A stretch of DNA of 64,000 nucleotides from Sepiola atlantica (lineage: Eukaryota > Mollusca > Cephalopoda > Sepiida > Sepiolidae), in NCBI GenBank assembly GCA_963556195.1, contig CAUVYP010001208.1:1798001-1862000 (forward strand), in the 5' to 3' direction. Position 1 is the stretch's first letter. Every line of letters starts with the position of its first letter. Shown piece by piece: positions 39,380-53,700 of this stretch. Under the pieces are notes generated by a model. It was not told the origin of the DNA. It made no database searches and saw only the letters and a list, made by a program, of their open reading frames with translations. A program made the position numbers and the translations under genes.

Positions 39380-40495
39380 TTAGCGCGTTTTAAAGTTGAT
39401 ATCGGTTTTGTGTATAACTTCCACATCTATTCGAATTGTGCCACGAAACTTTGCAGACAGTCTCGAATAGGCTTTTTCTACTGAAGTATTAAGTTTCAGA
39501 AGTGCAGCTCTTGTACTGCCGGAGATATGTCGATACAAACTGAATACGCAAAACATCAACAAAATTTAGCGCGTTTTAAAGTTGATATCGCTTTTGTTTA
39601 TAACTTCAACATTTATTCGAATTGTGCAACGAAACTTTGCAGACAGTCGCGGAGACACATTTTCTACTTAAGTACCAAGTTTCAGAAGTGCAGCTCTTGT
39701 ACTGCCGGAGATATCTCGATACAAACTGAATACGCAAAACATCAACAAAATTTAGCGCGTTTTATAGTTGATATCGCTTTTGTTTATAACTTCCACATTT
39801 ATTCGAATTGTGCCACGAAACTTTGCAGACAGTCTCGAATAGGCTTTTTCTACTGAAGTATTAAGTTTCAGAAATGCAGCTTTTGTACTGCCGGAGATAT
39901 GTCGATACAAACTGAATACGCAAAACATCAACAAAATTTAGCGCGTTTTAAAGTTGATATCGCTTTTGTTTATAACTTCCACATTTATTCGAATTGTGCA
40001 ACGAAACTTTGCAGACAGTCGCGGAGACACATTTTCTACTGAAGTACCAAGTTTCAGAAGTGCAGCTCTTGTACTGCCGGAGATATGTCGATACAAACTG
40101 AATACGCAAAACATCAACAAAATTTAGCGCGTTGTAAAGTGGATATCGCTTTTGTTTATAACTTCCACATTTATTCGAATTGTGCAACGAAACTTTGCAG
40201 ACAGTCGCGGAGACACATTTTCTACTGAAGTACCAAGTTTCAGAAGTGCAGCTCTTGTACTGAAGAAGATATGTCGATACAAACTGAATACGCAAAACAT
40301 CAACAAAATTTAGCGCGTTTTAAAGTTGATATCGCTATTGTTTATAACTTATACATTTATTCGAATTGTGCAACGAAACTTTGCAGACAGTCTCGAGTAG
40401 GCCCTTTCTACTGAAGTACCTAGTTTCAGAAGTGCAGCTCTTGTATTGCCGGAGATATGTCGATACAAACTGAATACGAAAAACATCAACAAAAT
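39194..40495. repeat. Domain 3: 7-mer HOR, 1302 bp, copy 1
   Basis: Seven monomers repeated at 40496-41797. Shared private variants: CTTCAACATT (near 39606 and 40908), GCGCGTTTTATAGTTG, CAGAAATGCAGC, ATCGCTATTGTTTATAAC (near 40330 and 41632), CTCGAGTAGGCCC and GTACCTAGTTTC. The first monomer (39194-39379) is also the last of the preceding 9-mer, since HOR phase is arbitrary. Confidence 0.86.
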
Positions 40496-41797
40496 TTAGC
40501 GCGTTTTAAAGTTGATATCGCTTTTGTTTATAACTTCCACATTTATTCGAATTGTGCAACGAAACTTTGCAGACAGTCGCGGAGACACATTTTCTACTGA
40601 AGTACCAAGTTTCAGAAGTGCAGCTCTTGTACTGCCGGAGATATGTCGATACAAACTGAATACGCAAAACATCAACAACATTTAGCGCGTTTTAAAGTTG
40701 ATATCGCTTTTGTGTATAACTTCCACATTTATTCGAATTGTGCCACGAAACTTTGCAGACAGTCTCGAATAGGCTTTTTCTACTGAAGTATTAAGTTTCA
40801 GAAGTGCAGCTCTTGTACTGCCGGAGATATGTCGATACAAACTGAATACGCAAAACATCAACAAAATTTAGCGCGTTTTAAAGTTGATATCGCTTTTGTT
40901 TATAACTTCAACATTTATTCGAATTGTGCAACGAAACTTTGCAGACAGTCGCGGAGACACATTTTCTACTTAAGTACCAAGTTTCAGAAGTGCAGCTCTT
41001 GTGCTGCCGGAGATATCTCGATACAAACTGAATACGCAAAACATCAACAAAATTTAGCGCGTTTTATAGTTGATATCGCTTTTGTTTATAACTTCCACAT
41101 TTATTCGAATTGTGCCACGAAACTTTGCAGACAGTCTCGAATAGGCTTTTTCTACTGAAGTATTAAGTTTCAGAAATGCAGCTTTTGTACTGCCGGAGAT
41201 ATGTCGATACAAACTGAATACGCAAAACATCAACAAAATTTAGCGCGTTTTAAAGTTGATATCGCTTTTGTTTATAACTTCCACATTTATTCGAATTGTG
41301 CAACGAAACTTTGCAGACAGTCGCGGAGACACATTTTCTACTGAAGTACCAAGTTTCAGAAGTGCAGCTCTTGTACTGCCGGAGATATGTCGATACAAAC
41401 TGAATACGCAAAACATCAACAAAATTTAGCGCGTTGTAAAGTGGATATCGCTTTTGTTTATAACTTCCACATTTATTCGAATTGTGCAACGAAACTTTGC
41501 AGACAGTCGCGGAGACACATTTTCTACTGAAGTACCAAGTTTCAGAAGTGCAGCTCTTGTACTGCCGGAGATATGTCGATACAAACTGAATACGCAAAAC
41601 ATCAACAAAATTTAGCGCGTTTTAAAGTTGATATCGCTATTGTTTATAACTTATACATTTATTCGAATTGTGCAACGAAACTTTGCAGACAGTCTCGAGT
41701 AGGCCCTTTCTACTGAAGTACCTAGTTTCAGAAGTGCAGCTCTTGTATTGCCGGAGATATGTCGATACAAACTGAATACGAAAAACATCAACAAAAT
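40496..41797. repeat. Domain 3: 7-mer HOR, 1302 bp, copy 2
   Basis: Offset of 1302 to copy 1. Clear differences: ATCGGTTTTG in copy 1 (about 39402) versus ATCGCTTTTG, CACATCTATT (about 39424) versus CACATTTATT, TTGTGCTGCC (about 41010) versus TTGTACTGCC, and AAGAAGAT (about 40262) versus CCGGAGAT. The last is a three-base switch in an otherwise matching context. Confidence 0.86.
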
Positions 41798-42169
41798 TTA
41801 GCGCGTTTTAAAGTTGATATCGCTTTTGTTTATAACTTCCACATTTATTCGAATTGTGCAACGAAACTTTGCAGACAGTCTCGAATAGGCCTTTTCTACT
41901 GAAGTACTAAGTTTCAGAAGTGCAGCTCTTGTACTGAAGAAGATATGTCGATACAAACTGAATACGCAAAACATCAACTAAATTTAGCGCGTTTTAAAGT
42001 TGATATCGCTTTTGTTTATAACTTCCACATTTATTCGAATTGTGCAACGAAACTTTGCAGACAGTCGCGGAGACACATTTTCTACTGAAGTACCAAGTTT
42101 CAGAAGTGCAGCTCTTGTACTGCCGGAGATATGTCGATACAAACTGAATACGCAAAACATCAACAAAAT
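41798..42169. repeat. Two linking monomers before the large units
   Basis: A class B monomer carrying the AAGA patch (41798-41983), followed by an ordinary class A monomer (41984-42169). They resemble 34544-34915, which likewise precedes a TCGAATGGGCC monomer, so this may be the left end of the domain 3 large unit. Confidence 0.72.
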
Positions 42170-45100
42170 TTAGCGCGTTTTAAAGTTGATATCGCTTTTG
42201 TTTATAACTTCCACATTTATTCGAATTGTGCCACGAAACTTTGCAGACAGTCTCGAATGGGCCTTTTCTACTGAAGTACCAAGTTTCAGAAGTGCAGCTC
42301 TTGTACTGCCAGAGATGTGTCGATACAAACTGAATACGCAAAACATCAACAAAATTTAGCGCGTTTTAAAGTTGATATCGCTTTTGTTTATAACTTCCAC
42401 ATTTATTCGAATTGTGCAACGAAACTTTGCAGACAGTCCCGGAGACACATTTTCTACTGAAGTACCAAGTTTCAGAAGTGCAGCTCTTGTACTGCCGGAG
42501 ATATGTCGATACAAACTGAATACGCAAAACATCAACAAAATTAAGCGCGTTTTAAAGTTGATATCGCTTTTGTGTATAACTTCCACATTTATTCGAATTG
42601 TGCCACGAAACTTTGCAGACAGTCTCGAATAGGCTTTTTCTACTGAAGTATTAAGTTTCAGAAGTGCAGCTTTTGTACTGCCGGAGATATGTCGATACAA
42701 ACTGAATACGAAAAACATCAACAAAATTTTGCGCGTTTTAAAGTTGATATCGCTTTTGTTTATAACTTCCACATTTATTCGAATTGTGCAACGAAACTTT
42801 GCAGACAGTCGCGGAGACACATTTTCTACTGAAGTACCAAGTTTCAGAAGTGCAGCTCTTGTACTGCCGGAGATATGTCGATACAAACTGAATACGCAAT
42901 TCATCAACAAAATTTAGCGCGTTTTAAAGTTGATATCGCTTTTGTTTATAACTTCCACATTTATTCGAATTGTGCAACGAAACTTTGCAGACAGTCTCGA
43001 ATGGGCCTTTACTACTGAAGTACCAAGTTTCAGAAGTGCAGCTCTTGTACTGCCGGAGATATGTCGATACAAACTGAATACGCAAAACATCAACAAAATT
43101 TAGCGCGTTTTGAAGTTGATATCGCTTTTGTGTATAACTTCCACATTTATTCGAATTGTGCCACGAAACTTTGCAGACAGTCTCGAATAGGCCCTGTCTA
43201 CTGAAGTATTAAGTTTCAGAAGTGCAGCTTTTGTACTGCCGGAGATATGTCGATACAAACTGAATACGAAAAACATCAACAAAATGTAGCGCGTTTTAAA
43301 GTTGATATCGCTTTTGTTTATAACTTCCACATTTATTCGAATTGTGCAACAAAACTTTGCAGACAGTCGCGGAGACACATTTTCTACTGAAGTATTAAGT
43401 TTCAGAAGTGCAGCTCTTGTACTGCCGGAGATATGTCGATACAAACTGAATACGCAAAACATCAACAAAATTTAGCGCGTTTTTAAGTTGATATCGCTTT
43501 TGTGTATAACTTCCACATTTATTCGAATTGTGCCACGAAACTTTGCAGACAGTCTCGAATAGGCTTTTTCTACTGAAGTATTAAGTTTCAGAAGTGCAGC
43601 TTTTGTACTGCCGGAGATATGTCGATACAAACTGAATACGAAAAACATCAACAAAATTTTGCGCGTTTTAAAGTTGATATCGCTTTTGTTTATAACTTCC
43701 ACATTTATTCGAATTGTGCAACGAAACTTTGCAGACAGTCGCGGAGACACATTTTCTACTGAAGTACCAAGTTTCAGAAGTGCAGCTCTTGTACTGCCGG
43801 AGATATGTCGATACAAACTGAATACGCAATTCATCAACAAAATTTAGCGCGTTTTAAAGTTGATATCGCTTTTGTTTATAACTTCCACATTTATTCGAAT
43901 TGTGCAACGAAACTTTGCAGACAGTCGCGGAGACACATTTCCTACTGAAGTACCAAGTTTCAGAAGTGCAGCTCTTGTACTGCCGGAGATATGTCGATAC
44001 AAACTGAATACGCAAAACATCAACAAAATTTAGCGCGTTTTGAAGTTGATATCGCTTTTGTGTATAACTTCCACATTTATTCGAATTGTGCAACGAAACC
44101 TTGCAGACAGTCTCGAATAGGCCTTTTCTACTGAAGTACCAAGTTTCAGAAGTGCAGTTCTTGTACTGCCGGAGATATGTCGATACAAACTGAATACGAA
44201 AACATCAACAAAATTTAGCGCGTTTTAAAGTTGATATCGCTTTTGTGTATAACTTCCACATTTATTCGAATTGTGCCACGAAACTTTGCAGACAGTCTCG
44301 AATAGGCTTTTTCTACTGAAGTATTAAGTTTCAGAAGTGCAGCTTTTGTACTGCCGGAGATATGTCGATACAAACTGAATACGAAAAACATCAACAAAAT
44401 TTAGCGCGTTTTAAAGTTGATATCGCTTTTGTTTATAACTTCCACATTTATTCGAATTGTGCAACGAAACTTTGCAGACAGTCGCGGAGACACATTTTCT
44501 ACTGAAGTACCAAGTTTCAGAAGTGCAGCTCTTGTACTGCCGGAGATATCTCGATACAAACTGAATACGCAAAACATCAACAAAATTTAGCGCGTTTTAT
44601 AGTTGATATCGCTTTTGTTTATAACTTCCACATTTATTCGAATTTTGCCACGAAACTTTGCAGACAGTCTCGAATACGCTTTTTCTACTGAAGTATTAAG
44701 TTTCAGAAGTGCAGCTTTTGTACTGCCGGAGATATGTCGATACAAACTGAATACGCAAAACATCAACAAAATTTAGCGCGTTGTAAAGTGGATATCGCTT
44801 TTGTTTATAACTTCCACATTTATTCGAATTGTGCAACGAAACTTTGCAGACAGTCGCGGAGACACATTTTCTACTGAAGTACCAAGTTTCAGAAGTGCAG
44901 CTCTTGTACTGAAGAAGATATGTCGATACAAACTGAATACGCAAAACATCAACAAAATTTAGCGCGTTTTAAAGTTGATATCGCTTTTGTTTATAACTTA
45001 TACATTTATTCGAATTGTGCAACGAAACTTTGCAGACAGTCTCGAATAGGCCCTTTCTACTGAAGTACCAAGTTTCAGAAGTGCAGCTCTTGTACTGCCG

Positions 45101-46445
45101 GAGATATGTCGATACAAACTGAATACGCAAAACATCAACAAAATTTAGCGCGTTTTAAAGTTGATATCGCTTTTGTTTATAACTTCCACATTTATTCGAA
45201 TTGTGCAACAAAACTTTGCAGACAGTCGCGGAGACACATTTTCTACTGAAGTATTAAGTTTCAGAAGTGCAGCTCTTGTACTGCCGGAGATATCTCGATA
45301 CAAACTGAATACGCAAAACATCAACAAAATTTAGCGCGTTTTAAAGTTGATATCGCTTTTGTTTATAACTTCCACATTTATTCGAATTGTGCAACGAAAC
45401 TTTGCAGACAGTCTCGAATAGGCCTTTTCTACTGAAGTACCAAGTTTCAGAAGTGCAGCTCTTGTACTGCCGGAGATATGTCGATACAAACTGAATACGC
45501 AAAACATCAACAACATTTAGCGCGTTTTAAAGTTGATATCGCTTTTGTTTATAACTTCCACATTTATTCGAATTGTGCAACGAAACCTTGCAGACAGTCG
45601 CGGAGACACATGTTCTACTGAAGTACCAAGTTTCAGAAGTGCAGCTCTTGTACTGCCGGAGATATGTCGATACAAACTGAATACGCAAAACATCAACAAA
45701 ATTTAGCGCGTTTTAAGTTGATATCGCTTTTGTGTATAACTTCCACATTTATTCGAATTGTGCAACGAAACTTTGCAGACAGTCTCGAATAGGCCTTTTC
45801 TACTGAAGTACCAAGTTTCAGAAGTGCAGCTCTTGTACTGCCGGAGATATGTCGATACAAACTGAATACGCAAAACATCAACAAAATTTAGCGCGTTTTA
45901 AAGTTGATATCGCTTTTGTTTATAACTTCCACATTTATTCGAATTGTGCAACGAAACTTTGCAGACAGTCGCGGAGACACATTTCCTACTGAAGTACCAA
46001 GTTTCAGAAGTGCAGATCTTGTACTGCCGGAGATATGTCGATACAAACTGAATACGCAAAACATCAACAAAATTTAGCGCGTTTTAAAGTTGATATCGCT
46101 TTTGTGTATAACTTCCACATTTATTCCAATTGTGCTACGAAACTTTGCAGACAGTCTCGAATAGGCCCTTTCTACTGAAGTACCAAGTTTCAGAAGTGCA
46201 GCTCTTGTACTGCCGGAGATATGTCGATACAAACTGAATACGCAAAACATCAACAAAATTTAGCGCGATTTAATGTTGATATCGCTTTTGTTTATAACTT
46301 CCACATTTATTCGAATTGTGCAACGAAACTTTGCAGACAGTCTCGAATGGGCCTTTTCTACTGAAGTACCAAGGGTCAGAAGTGCAGCTCTTGTACTGCC
46401 GGAGATATGTCGATACAAACTGAATACGCAAAACATCAACAAAAT
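42170..46445. repeat. Domain 3 large unit U1: 23-mer, 4276 bp
   Basis: Opens with the TCGAATGGGCC / CTGCCAGAG class B monomer, then CAGTCCCGGAGAC (42437-42444). It contains an internal 930-bp pentamer duplication: 42542-42913 recurs at 43472-43843, both with AATTTTGCGCG and GCAATTCATC. Two single-base deletions occur, near 44200 (ATACGAAAACATC) and 45716 (GCGTTTTAAGTTG). It has the same length as U2 but a different monomer content. Confidence 0.83.
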
Positions 46446-49400
46446 TTAGCGCGTTTTAAAGTTGATATCGCTTTTGTTTATAACTTCCACATTTATTCGA
46501 ATTGTGCCACGAAACTTTGCAGACAGTCTCGAATGGGCCTTTTCTACTGAAGTACCAAGTTTCAGAAGTGCAGCTCTTGTACTGCCAGAGATATGTCGAT
46601 ACAAACTGAATACGCAAAACATCAACAAAATTTAGCGCGTTTTAAAGTTGATATCGCTTTTGTTTATAACTTCCACATTTATTCGAATTGTGCAACGAAA
46701 CTTTGCAGACAGTCCCGGAGACACATTTTCTACTGAAGTACCAAGTTTCAGAAGTGCAGCTCTTGTACTGCCGGAGATATATCGATACAAACTGAATACG
46801 CAAAACATCAACAAAATTAAGCGCGTTTTAAAGTTGATATCGCTTTTGTGTATAACTTCCACATTTATTCGAATTGTGCCACGAAACTTTGCAGACAGTC
46901 TCGAATAGGCTTTTTCTACTGAAGTATTAAGTTTCAGAAGTGCAGCTTTTGTACTGCCGGAGATATGTCGATACAAACTGAATACGAAAAACATCAACAA
47001 AATTTTGCGCGTTTTAAAGTTGATATCGCTTTTGTTTATAACTTCCACATTTATTCGAATTGTGCAACGAAACTTTGCAGACAGTCGCGGAGACACATTT
47101 TCTACTGAAGTACCAAGTTTCAGAAGTGCAGCTCTTGTACTCCCGGAGATATGTCGATACAAACTGAATACGCAATTCATCAACAAAATTTAGCGCGTTT
47201 TAAAGTTGATATCGCTTTTGTTTATAACTTCCACATTTATTCGAATTGTGCAACGAAACTTTGCAGACAGTCGCGGAGACACATTTCCTACTGAAGTACC
47301 AAGTTTCAGAAGTGCAGCTCTTGTACTGCCGGAGATATGTCGATACAAACTGAATACGCAAAACATCAACAAAATTTAGCGCGTTTTGAAGTTGATATCG
47401 CTTTTTTGTATAACTTCCACATTTATTCGAATTGTGCAACGAAACTTTGCAGACAGTCTCGAATAGGCCTTTTCTACTGAAGTACCAAGTTTCAGAAGTG
47501 CAGCTCTTGTACTGCCGGAGATATGTCGATACAAACTGAATACGAAAACATCAACAAAATTTAGCGCGTTTTAAAGTTGATATCGCTTTTGTGTATAACT
47601 TCCACATTTATTCGAATTGTGCCACGAAACTTTGCAGACAGTCTCGAATAGGCTTTTTCTACTGAAGTATTAAGTTTCAGAAGTGCAGCTTTTGTACTGC
47701 CGGAGATATGTCGATACAAACTGAATACGAAAAACATCAACAAAATTTAGCGCGTTTTAAAGTTGATATCGCTTTTGTTTATAACTTCCACATTTATTCG
47801 AATTGTGCAACGAAACTTTGCAGACAGTCGCGGAGACACATTTTCTACTGAAGTACCAAGTTTCAGAAGTGCAGCACTTGTACTGCCGGAGATATCTCGA
47901 TACAAACTGAATACGCAAAACATCAACAAAATTTAGCGCGTTTTATAGTTGATATCGCTTTTGTTTATAACTTACACATTTATTCGAATTGTGCCACGAA
48001 ACTTTGCAGACAGTCTCGAATAGGCTTTTTCTACTGAAGTATTAAGTTTCAGAAGTGCAGCTTTTGTACTGCCGGAGATATGTCGATACAAACTGAATAC
48101 GCAAAACATCAACAAAATTTAGCGCGTTGTAAAGTGGATATCGCTTTTGTTTATAACTTCCACATTTATTCGAATTGTGCAACGAAACTTTGCAGACAGT
48201 CGCGGAGACACATTTTCTACTGAAGTACCAAGTTTCAGAAGTGCAGCTCTTGTACTGAAGAAGAAATGTCGATACAAACTGAATACGCAAAACATCAACA
48301 AAATTTAGCGCGTTTTAAAGTTGATATCGCTTTTGTTTATAACTTATACATTTATTCGAATTGTGCAACGAAACTTTGCAGACAGTCTCGAATAGGCCCT
48401 TTCTACTGAAGTACCAAGTTTCAGAAGTGCAGCTCTTGTACTGCCGGAGATATGTCGATACAAACTGAATACGCAAAACATCAACAAAATTTAGCGCGTT
48501 TTAAAGTTGATATCGCTTTTGTTTATAACTTCCACATTTATTCGAATTGTGCAACGAAACTTTGCAGACAGTCGCGGAGACACATTTTCTACTGAAGTAC
48601 CAAGTTTCAGAAGTGCATCTCTTGTATTGCCGGAGATATGTCGATACAAACTGAATACGCAAAACATCAACAAAATTTAGCGCGTTTTAAAGTTGATATC
48701 GCTTTTGTTTATAACTTCCACATTTATTCGAATTGTGCAACGAAACTTTGCAGACAGTCTCGAATAGGCCCTTTCTACTGAAGTACCAAGTTTCAGAAGT
48801 GCAGCTCTTGTACTGCCGGAGATATGTCGATACAAACTGAATACGCAAAACATCAACAAAATTTAGCGCGTTTTAAAGTTGATATCGCTTTTGTTTATAA
48901 CTTCCACATTTATTCGAATTGTGCAACAAAACTTTGCAGACAGTCTCGAATAGGCCTTTTCTACAGAAGTACTAAGTTTCAGAAGTGCAGCTCTTGTACT
49001 GCCAGAGATTTGTCGATACAAACTGAATACGCAAAACATCAACTAAATTTAGCGCGTTTTAAAGTTGATATCGCTTTTGTTTATAACTTCCACATTTATT
49101 CGAATTGTGCCACGAAACTTTGCAGACAGTCGCGGAGACACATTTCCTACTGAAGTACCAAGTTTCAGAAGTGCAGCTCTTGTACTGCCGGAGATATGTC
49201 GATACAAACTGAATACGCAAAACATCAACAAAATTTAGCGCGTTTTGAAGTTGATATCGCTTTTGTGTATAACTTCCACATTTATTCGAATTGTGCCACG
49301 AAACTTTGCAGACAGTCTCGAATAGGCTTTTTCTACTGAAGTATTAAGTTTCAGAAGTGCAGCTTTTGTACTGCCGGAGATATGTCGATACAAACTGAAT

Positions 49401-50721
49401 ACGAAAAACATCAACAAAATTTAGCGCGTTTTAAAGTTGATATCGCTTTTGTTTATAACTTCCACATTTATTCGAATTGTGCAACAAAACTTTGCAGACA
49501 GTCGCGGAGACACATTTTCTACTGAAGTATTAAGTTTCAGAAGTGCAGCTCTTGTACTGCCGGAGATATCTCGATACAAACTGAATACGCAAAACATCAA
49601 CAAAATTTAGCGCGTTTTAAAGTTGATATCGCTTTTGTTTATAACTTCCACATTTATTCGAATTGTGACACGAAACTTTGCAGACAGTCTCGAATAGGCC
49701 TTTTCTACTGAAGTACCAAGTTTCAGAAGTGCAGCTCTTGTACTGCCGGAGATATGTCGATACAAACTGAATACGCAAAACATCAACAACATTTAGCGCG
49801 TTTTAAAGTTGATATCGCTTTTGTTTATAACTTCCACATTTATTCGAATTGTGCAACGAAACCTTGCAGACAGTCGCGGAGACACATTTTCTACTGAAGT
49901 ACCAAGTTTCAGAAGTGCAGCTCTTGTACTGCCGGAGATATGTCGATACAAACTGAATACGCAAAACATCAACAAAATTTAGCGCGTTTTTAAGTTGATA
50001 TCGCTTTTGTGTATAACTTCCACATTTATTCGAATTGTGCAACGAAACTTTGCAGACAGTCTCGAATAGGCCTTTTCTACTGAAGTACCAAGTTTCAGAA
50101 GTGCAGCTCTTGTACTGCCGGAGATATGTCGATACAAACTGAATACGCAAAACATCAACAAAATTTAGCGCGTTTTAAAGTTGATATCGCTTTTGTTTAT
50201 AACTTCCACATTTATTCGAATTGTGCAACGAAACTTTGCAGACAGTCGCGGAGACACATTTCCTACTGAAGTACCAAGGTTCAGAAGTGCAGATCTTGTA
50301 CTGCCGGAGATATGTCGATACAAACTGAATACGCAAAACATCAACAAAATTTAGCGCGGTTTAAAGTTGATATCGCTTTTGTGTATAACTTCCACATTTA
50401 TTCCAATTGTGCTACGAAACTTTGCAGACAGTCTCGAATAGGCCCTTTCTACTGAAGTACCAAGTTTCAGAAGTGCAGCTCTTGTACTGCCGGAGATATG
50501 TCGATACAAACTGAATACGCAAAACATCAACAAATTTAGCGCGTTTTAATGTTGATATCGCTTTTGTTTATAACTTCCACATTTATTCGAATTGTGCAAC
50601 GAAACTTTGCAGACAGTCTCGAATGGGCCTTTTCTACTGAAGTACCAAGGGTCAGAAGTGCAGCTCTTGTACTGCCGGAGATATGTCGATACAAACTGAA
50701 TACGCAAAACATCAACAAAAT
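46446..50721. repeat. Domain 3 large unit U2: 23-mer, 4276 bp
   Basis: Left part (46446-47189) matches U1 at an offset of 4276. It lacks the 930-bp block of U1 (offset 3346 from 47190 to 48490) but has five other monomers at 48491-49420, restoring the 4276 offset. Deletions are near 47545 (ATACGAAAACATC) and 50533 (CAACAAATTTAG). From 46446 to 48490, U3 matches it at 4276; from 48491 onward at 4648. Confidence 0.83.
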
Positions 50722-53700
50722 TTAGCGCGTTTTAAAGTTGATATCGCTTTTGTTTATAACTTCCACATTTATTCGAATTGTGCCACGAAACTTTGCAGAC
50801 AGTCTCGAATGGGCCTTTTCTACTGAAGTACCAAGTTTCAGAAGTGCAGCTCTTGTACTGCCAGAGATATGTCGATACAGACTGAATACGCAAAACATCA
50901 ACAAAATTTAGCGCGTTTTAAAGTTGATATCGCTTTTGTTTATAACTTCCACATTTATTCGAATTGTGCAACGAAACTTTGCAGACAGTCCCGGAGACAC
51001 ATTTTCTACTGAAGTACCAAGTTTCAGAAGTGCAGCTCTTGTACTGCCGGAGATATGTCGATACAAACTGAATACGCAAAACATCAACAAAATTAAGCGC
51101 GTTTTAAAGTTGATATCGCTTTTGTGTATAACTTCCACATTTATTCGAATTGTGCCACGAAACTTTGCAGACAGTCTCGAATAGGCTTTTTCTACTGAAG
51201 TATTAAGTTTCAGAAGTGCAGCTTTTGTACTGCCGGAGATATGTCGATACAAACTGAATACGAAAAACATCAACAAAATTTTGCGCGTTTTAAAGTTAAT
51301 ATCGCTTTTGTTTATAACTTCCACATTTATTCGAATTGTGCAACGAAACTTTGCAGACAGTCGCGGAGACACATTTTCTACTGAAGTACCAAGTTTCAGA
51401 AGTGCAGCTCTTGTACTGCCGGAGATATGTCGATACAAACTGAATACGCAATTCATCAACAAAATTTAGCGCGTTTTAAAGTTGATATCGCTTTTGTTTA
51501 TAACTTCCACATTTATTCGAATTGTGCAACGAAACTTTGCAGACAGTCGCGGAGACACATTTCCTACTTAAGTACCAAGTTTCAGAAGTGCAGCTCTTGT
51601 ACTGCCGGAGATATGTCGATACAAACTGAATACGCAAAACATCAACAAAATTTAGCGCGTTTTGAAGTTGATATCGCTTTTGTTTATAACTTCCACATTT
51701 ATTCGAATTGTGCAACGAAACTTTGCAGACAGTCTCGAATAAGCCTTTTCTACTGAAGTACCAAGTTTCAGAAGTGCAGCTCTTGTACTGCCGGAGATAT
51801 GTCGATACAAACTGAATACGAAAACATCAACAAAATTTAGCGCGTTTTAAAGTTGATATCGCTTTTGTGTATAACTTCCACATTTATTCGAATTGTGCCA
51901 CGAAACTTTGCAGACAGTCTCGAATAGGCTTTTTCTACTGAAGTATTAAGTTTCAGAAGTGCAGCTTTTGTACTGCCGGAGATATGTCGATACAAACTGA
52001 ATACGAAAAACATCAACAAAATTTAGCGCGTTTTAAAGTTGATATCGCTTTTGTTTATAACTTCCACATTTATTCGAATTGTGCAACGAAACTTTGCAGA
52101 CAGTCGCGGAGACACATTTTCTACTGAAGTACCAAGTTTCAGAAGTGCAGCTCTTGTACTGCCGGAGATATCTCGATACAAACTGAATACGCAAAACATC
52201 AACAAAATTTAGCGCGTTTTATAGTTGATATCGCTTTTGTTTATAACTTCCACATTTATTCGAATTGTGCCACGAAACTTTGCAGACAGTCTCGAATAGG
52301 CTTTTTCTACTGAAGTATTAAGTTTCAGAAGTGCAGCTTTTGTACTGCCGGAGATATTTCGATACAAACTGAATACGCAAAACATCAACAAAATTTAGCG
52401 CGTTGTAAAGTGGATATCGCTTTTGTTTATAACTTCCACATTTATTCGAATTGTGCAACGAAACTTTGCAGACAGTCGCGGAGACACATTTTCTACTGAA
52501 GTACCTAGTTTCAGAAGTGCAGCTCTTGTACTGAAGAAGATATGTCGATACAAACTGAATACGCAAAACATCAACAAAATTTAGCGCGTTTTAAAGTTGA
52601 TATCGCTTTTGTTTATAACTTATACATTTATTCGAATTGTGCAACGAAACTTTGCAGACAGTCTCGAATAGGCCCTTTCTACTGAAGTACCAAGTTTCAG
52701 AAGTGCAGCTCTTGTACTGCCGGAGATATGTCGATACAAACTGAATACGCAAAACATCAACAAAATTTAGCGCGTTTTAAAGTTGATATCGCTTTTGTTT
52801 ATAACTTCCACATTTATTCGAATTGTGCAACGAAACTTTGCAGACAGTCGCGGAGACACATTTTCTACTGAAGTACCAAGTTTCAGAAGTGCAGCTCTTG
52901 TATTGCCGGAGATATGTCGATACAAACTGAATACGCAAAACATCAACAAAATTTAGCGCGTTTTAAAGTTGATATCGCTTTTGTTTATAACTTCCACATT
53001 TATTCGAATTGTGCAACGAAACTTTGCAGAAAGTCTCGAATAGGCTTTTTCTACTGAAGTACCTAGTTTCAGAAGTGCAGCTCTTGTACTGCCGGAGATA
53101 TGTCGATACAAACTGAATACGAAAAACATCAACAAAATTTAGCGCGTTTTAAAGTTGATATCGCTTTTGTTTATAACTTCCACATTTATTCGAATTGTGC
53201 AACGAAACTTTGCAGACAGTCGCGGAGACACATTTTCTACTGAAGTACCAAGTTTCAGAAGTGCATCTCTTGTATTGCCGGAGATATGTCGATACAAACT
53301 GAATACGCAAAACATCAACAAAATTTAGCGCGTTTTAAAGTTGATATCGCTTTTGTTTATAACTTCCACATTTATTCGAATTGTGCAACGAAACTTTGCA
53401 GAAAGTCTCGAATAGGCTTTTTCTACTGAAGTACCAAGTTTCAGAAGTGCAGCTCTTGTACTGCCGGAGATATGTCGATACAAACTGAATACGAAAAACA
53501 TCAACAAAATTTAGCGCGTTTTAAAGTTGGTATCGCTTTTGTTTATAACTTCCACATTTATTCGAATTGTGCAACGAAACTTTGCAGACAGTCTCGAATA
53601 GGCCTTTTCTACAGAAGTACTAAGTTTCAGAAGTGCAGCTCTTGTACTGCCAGAGATATGTCGATACAAACTGAATACGCAAAACATCAACTAAATTTAG

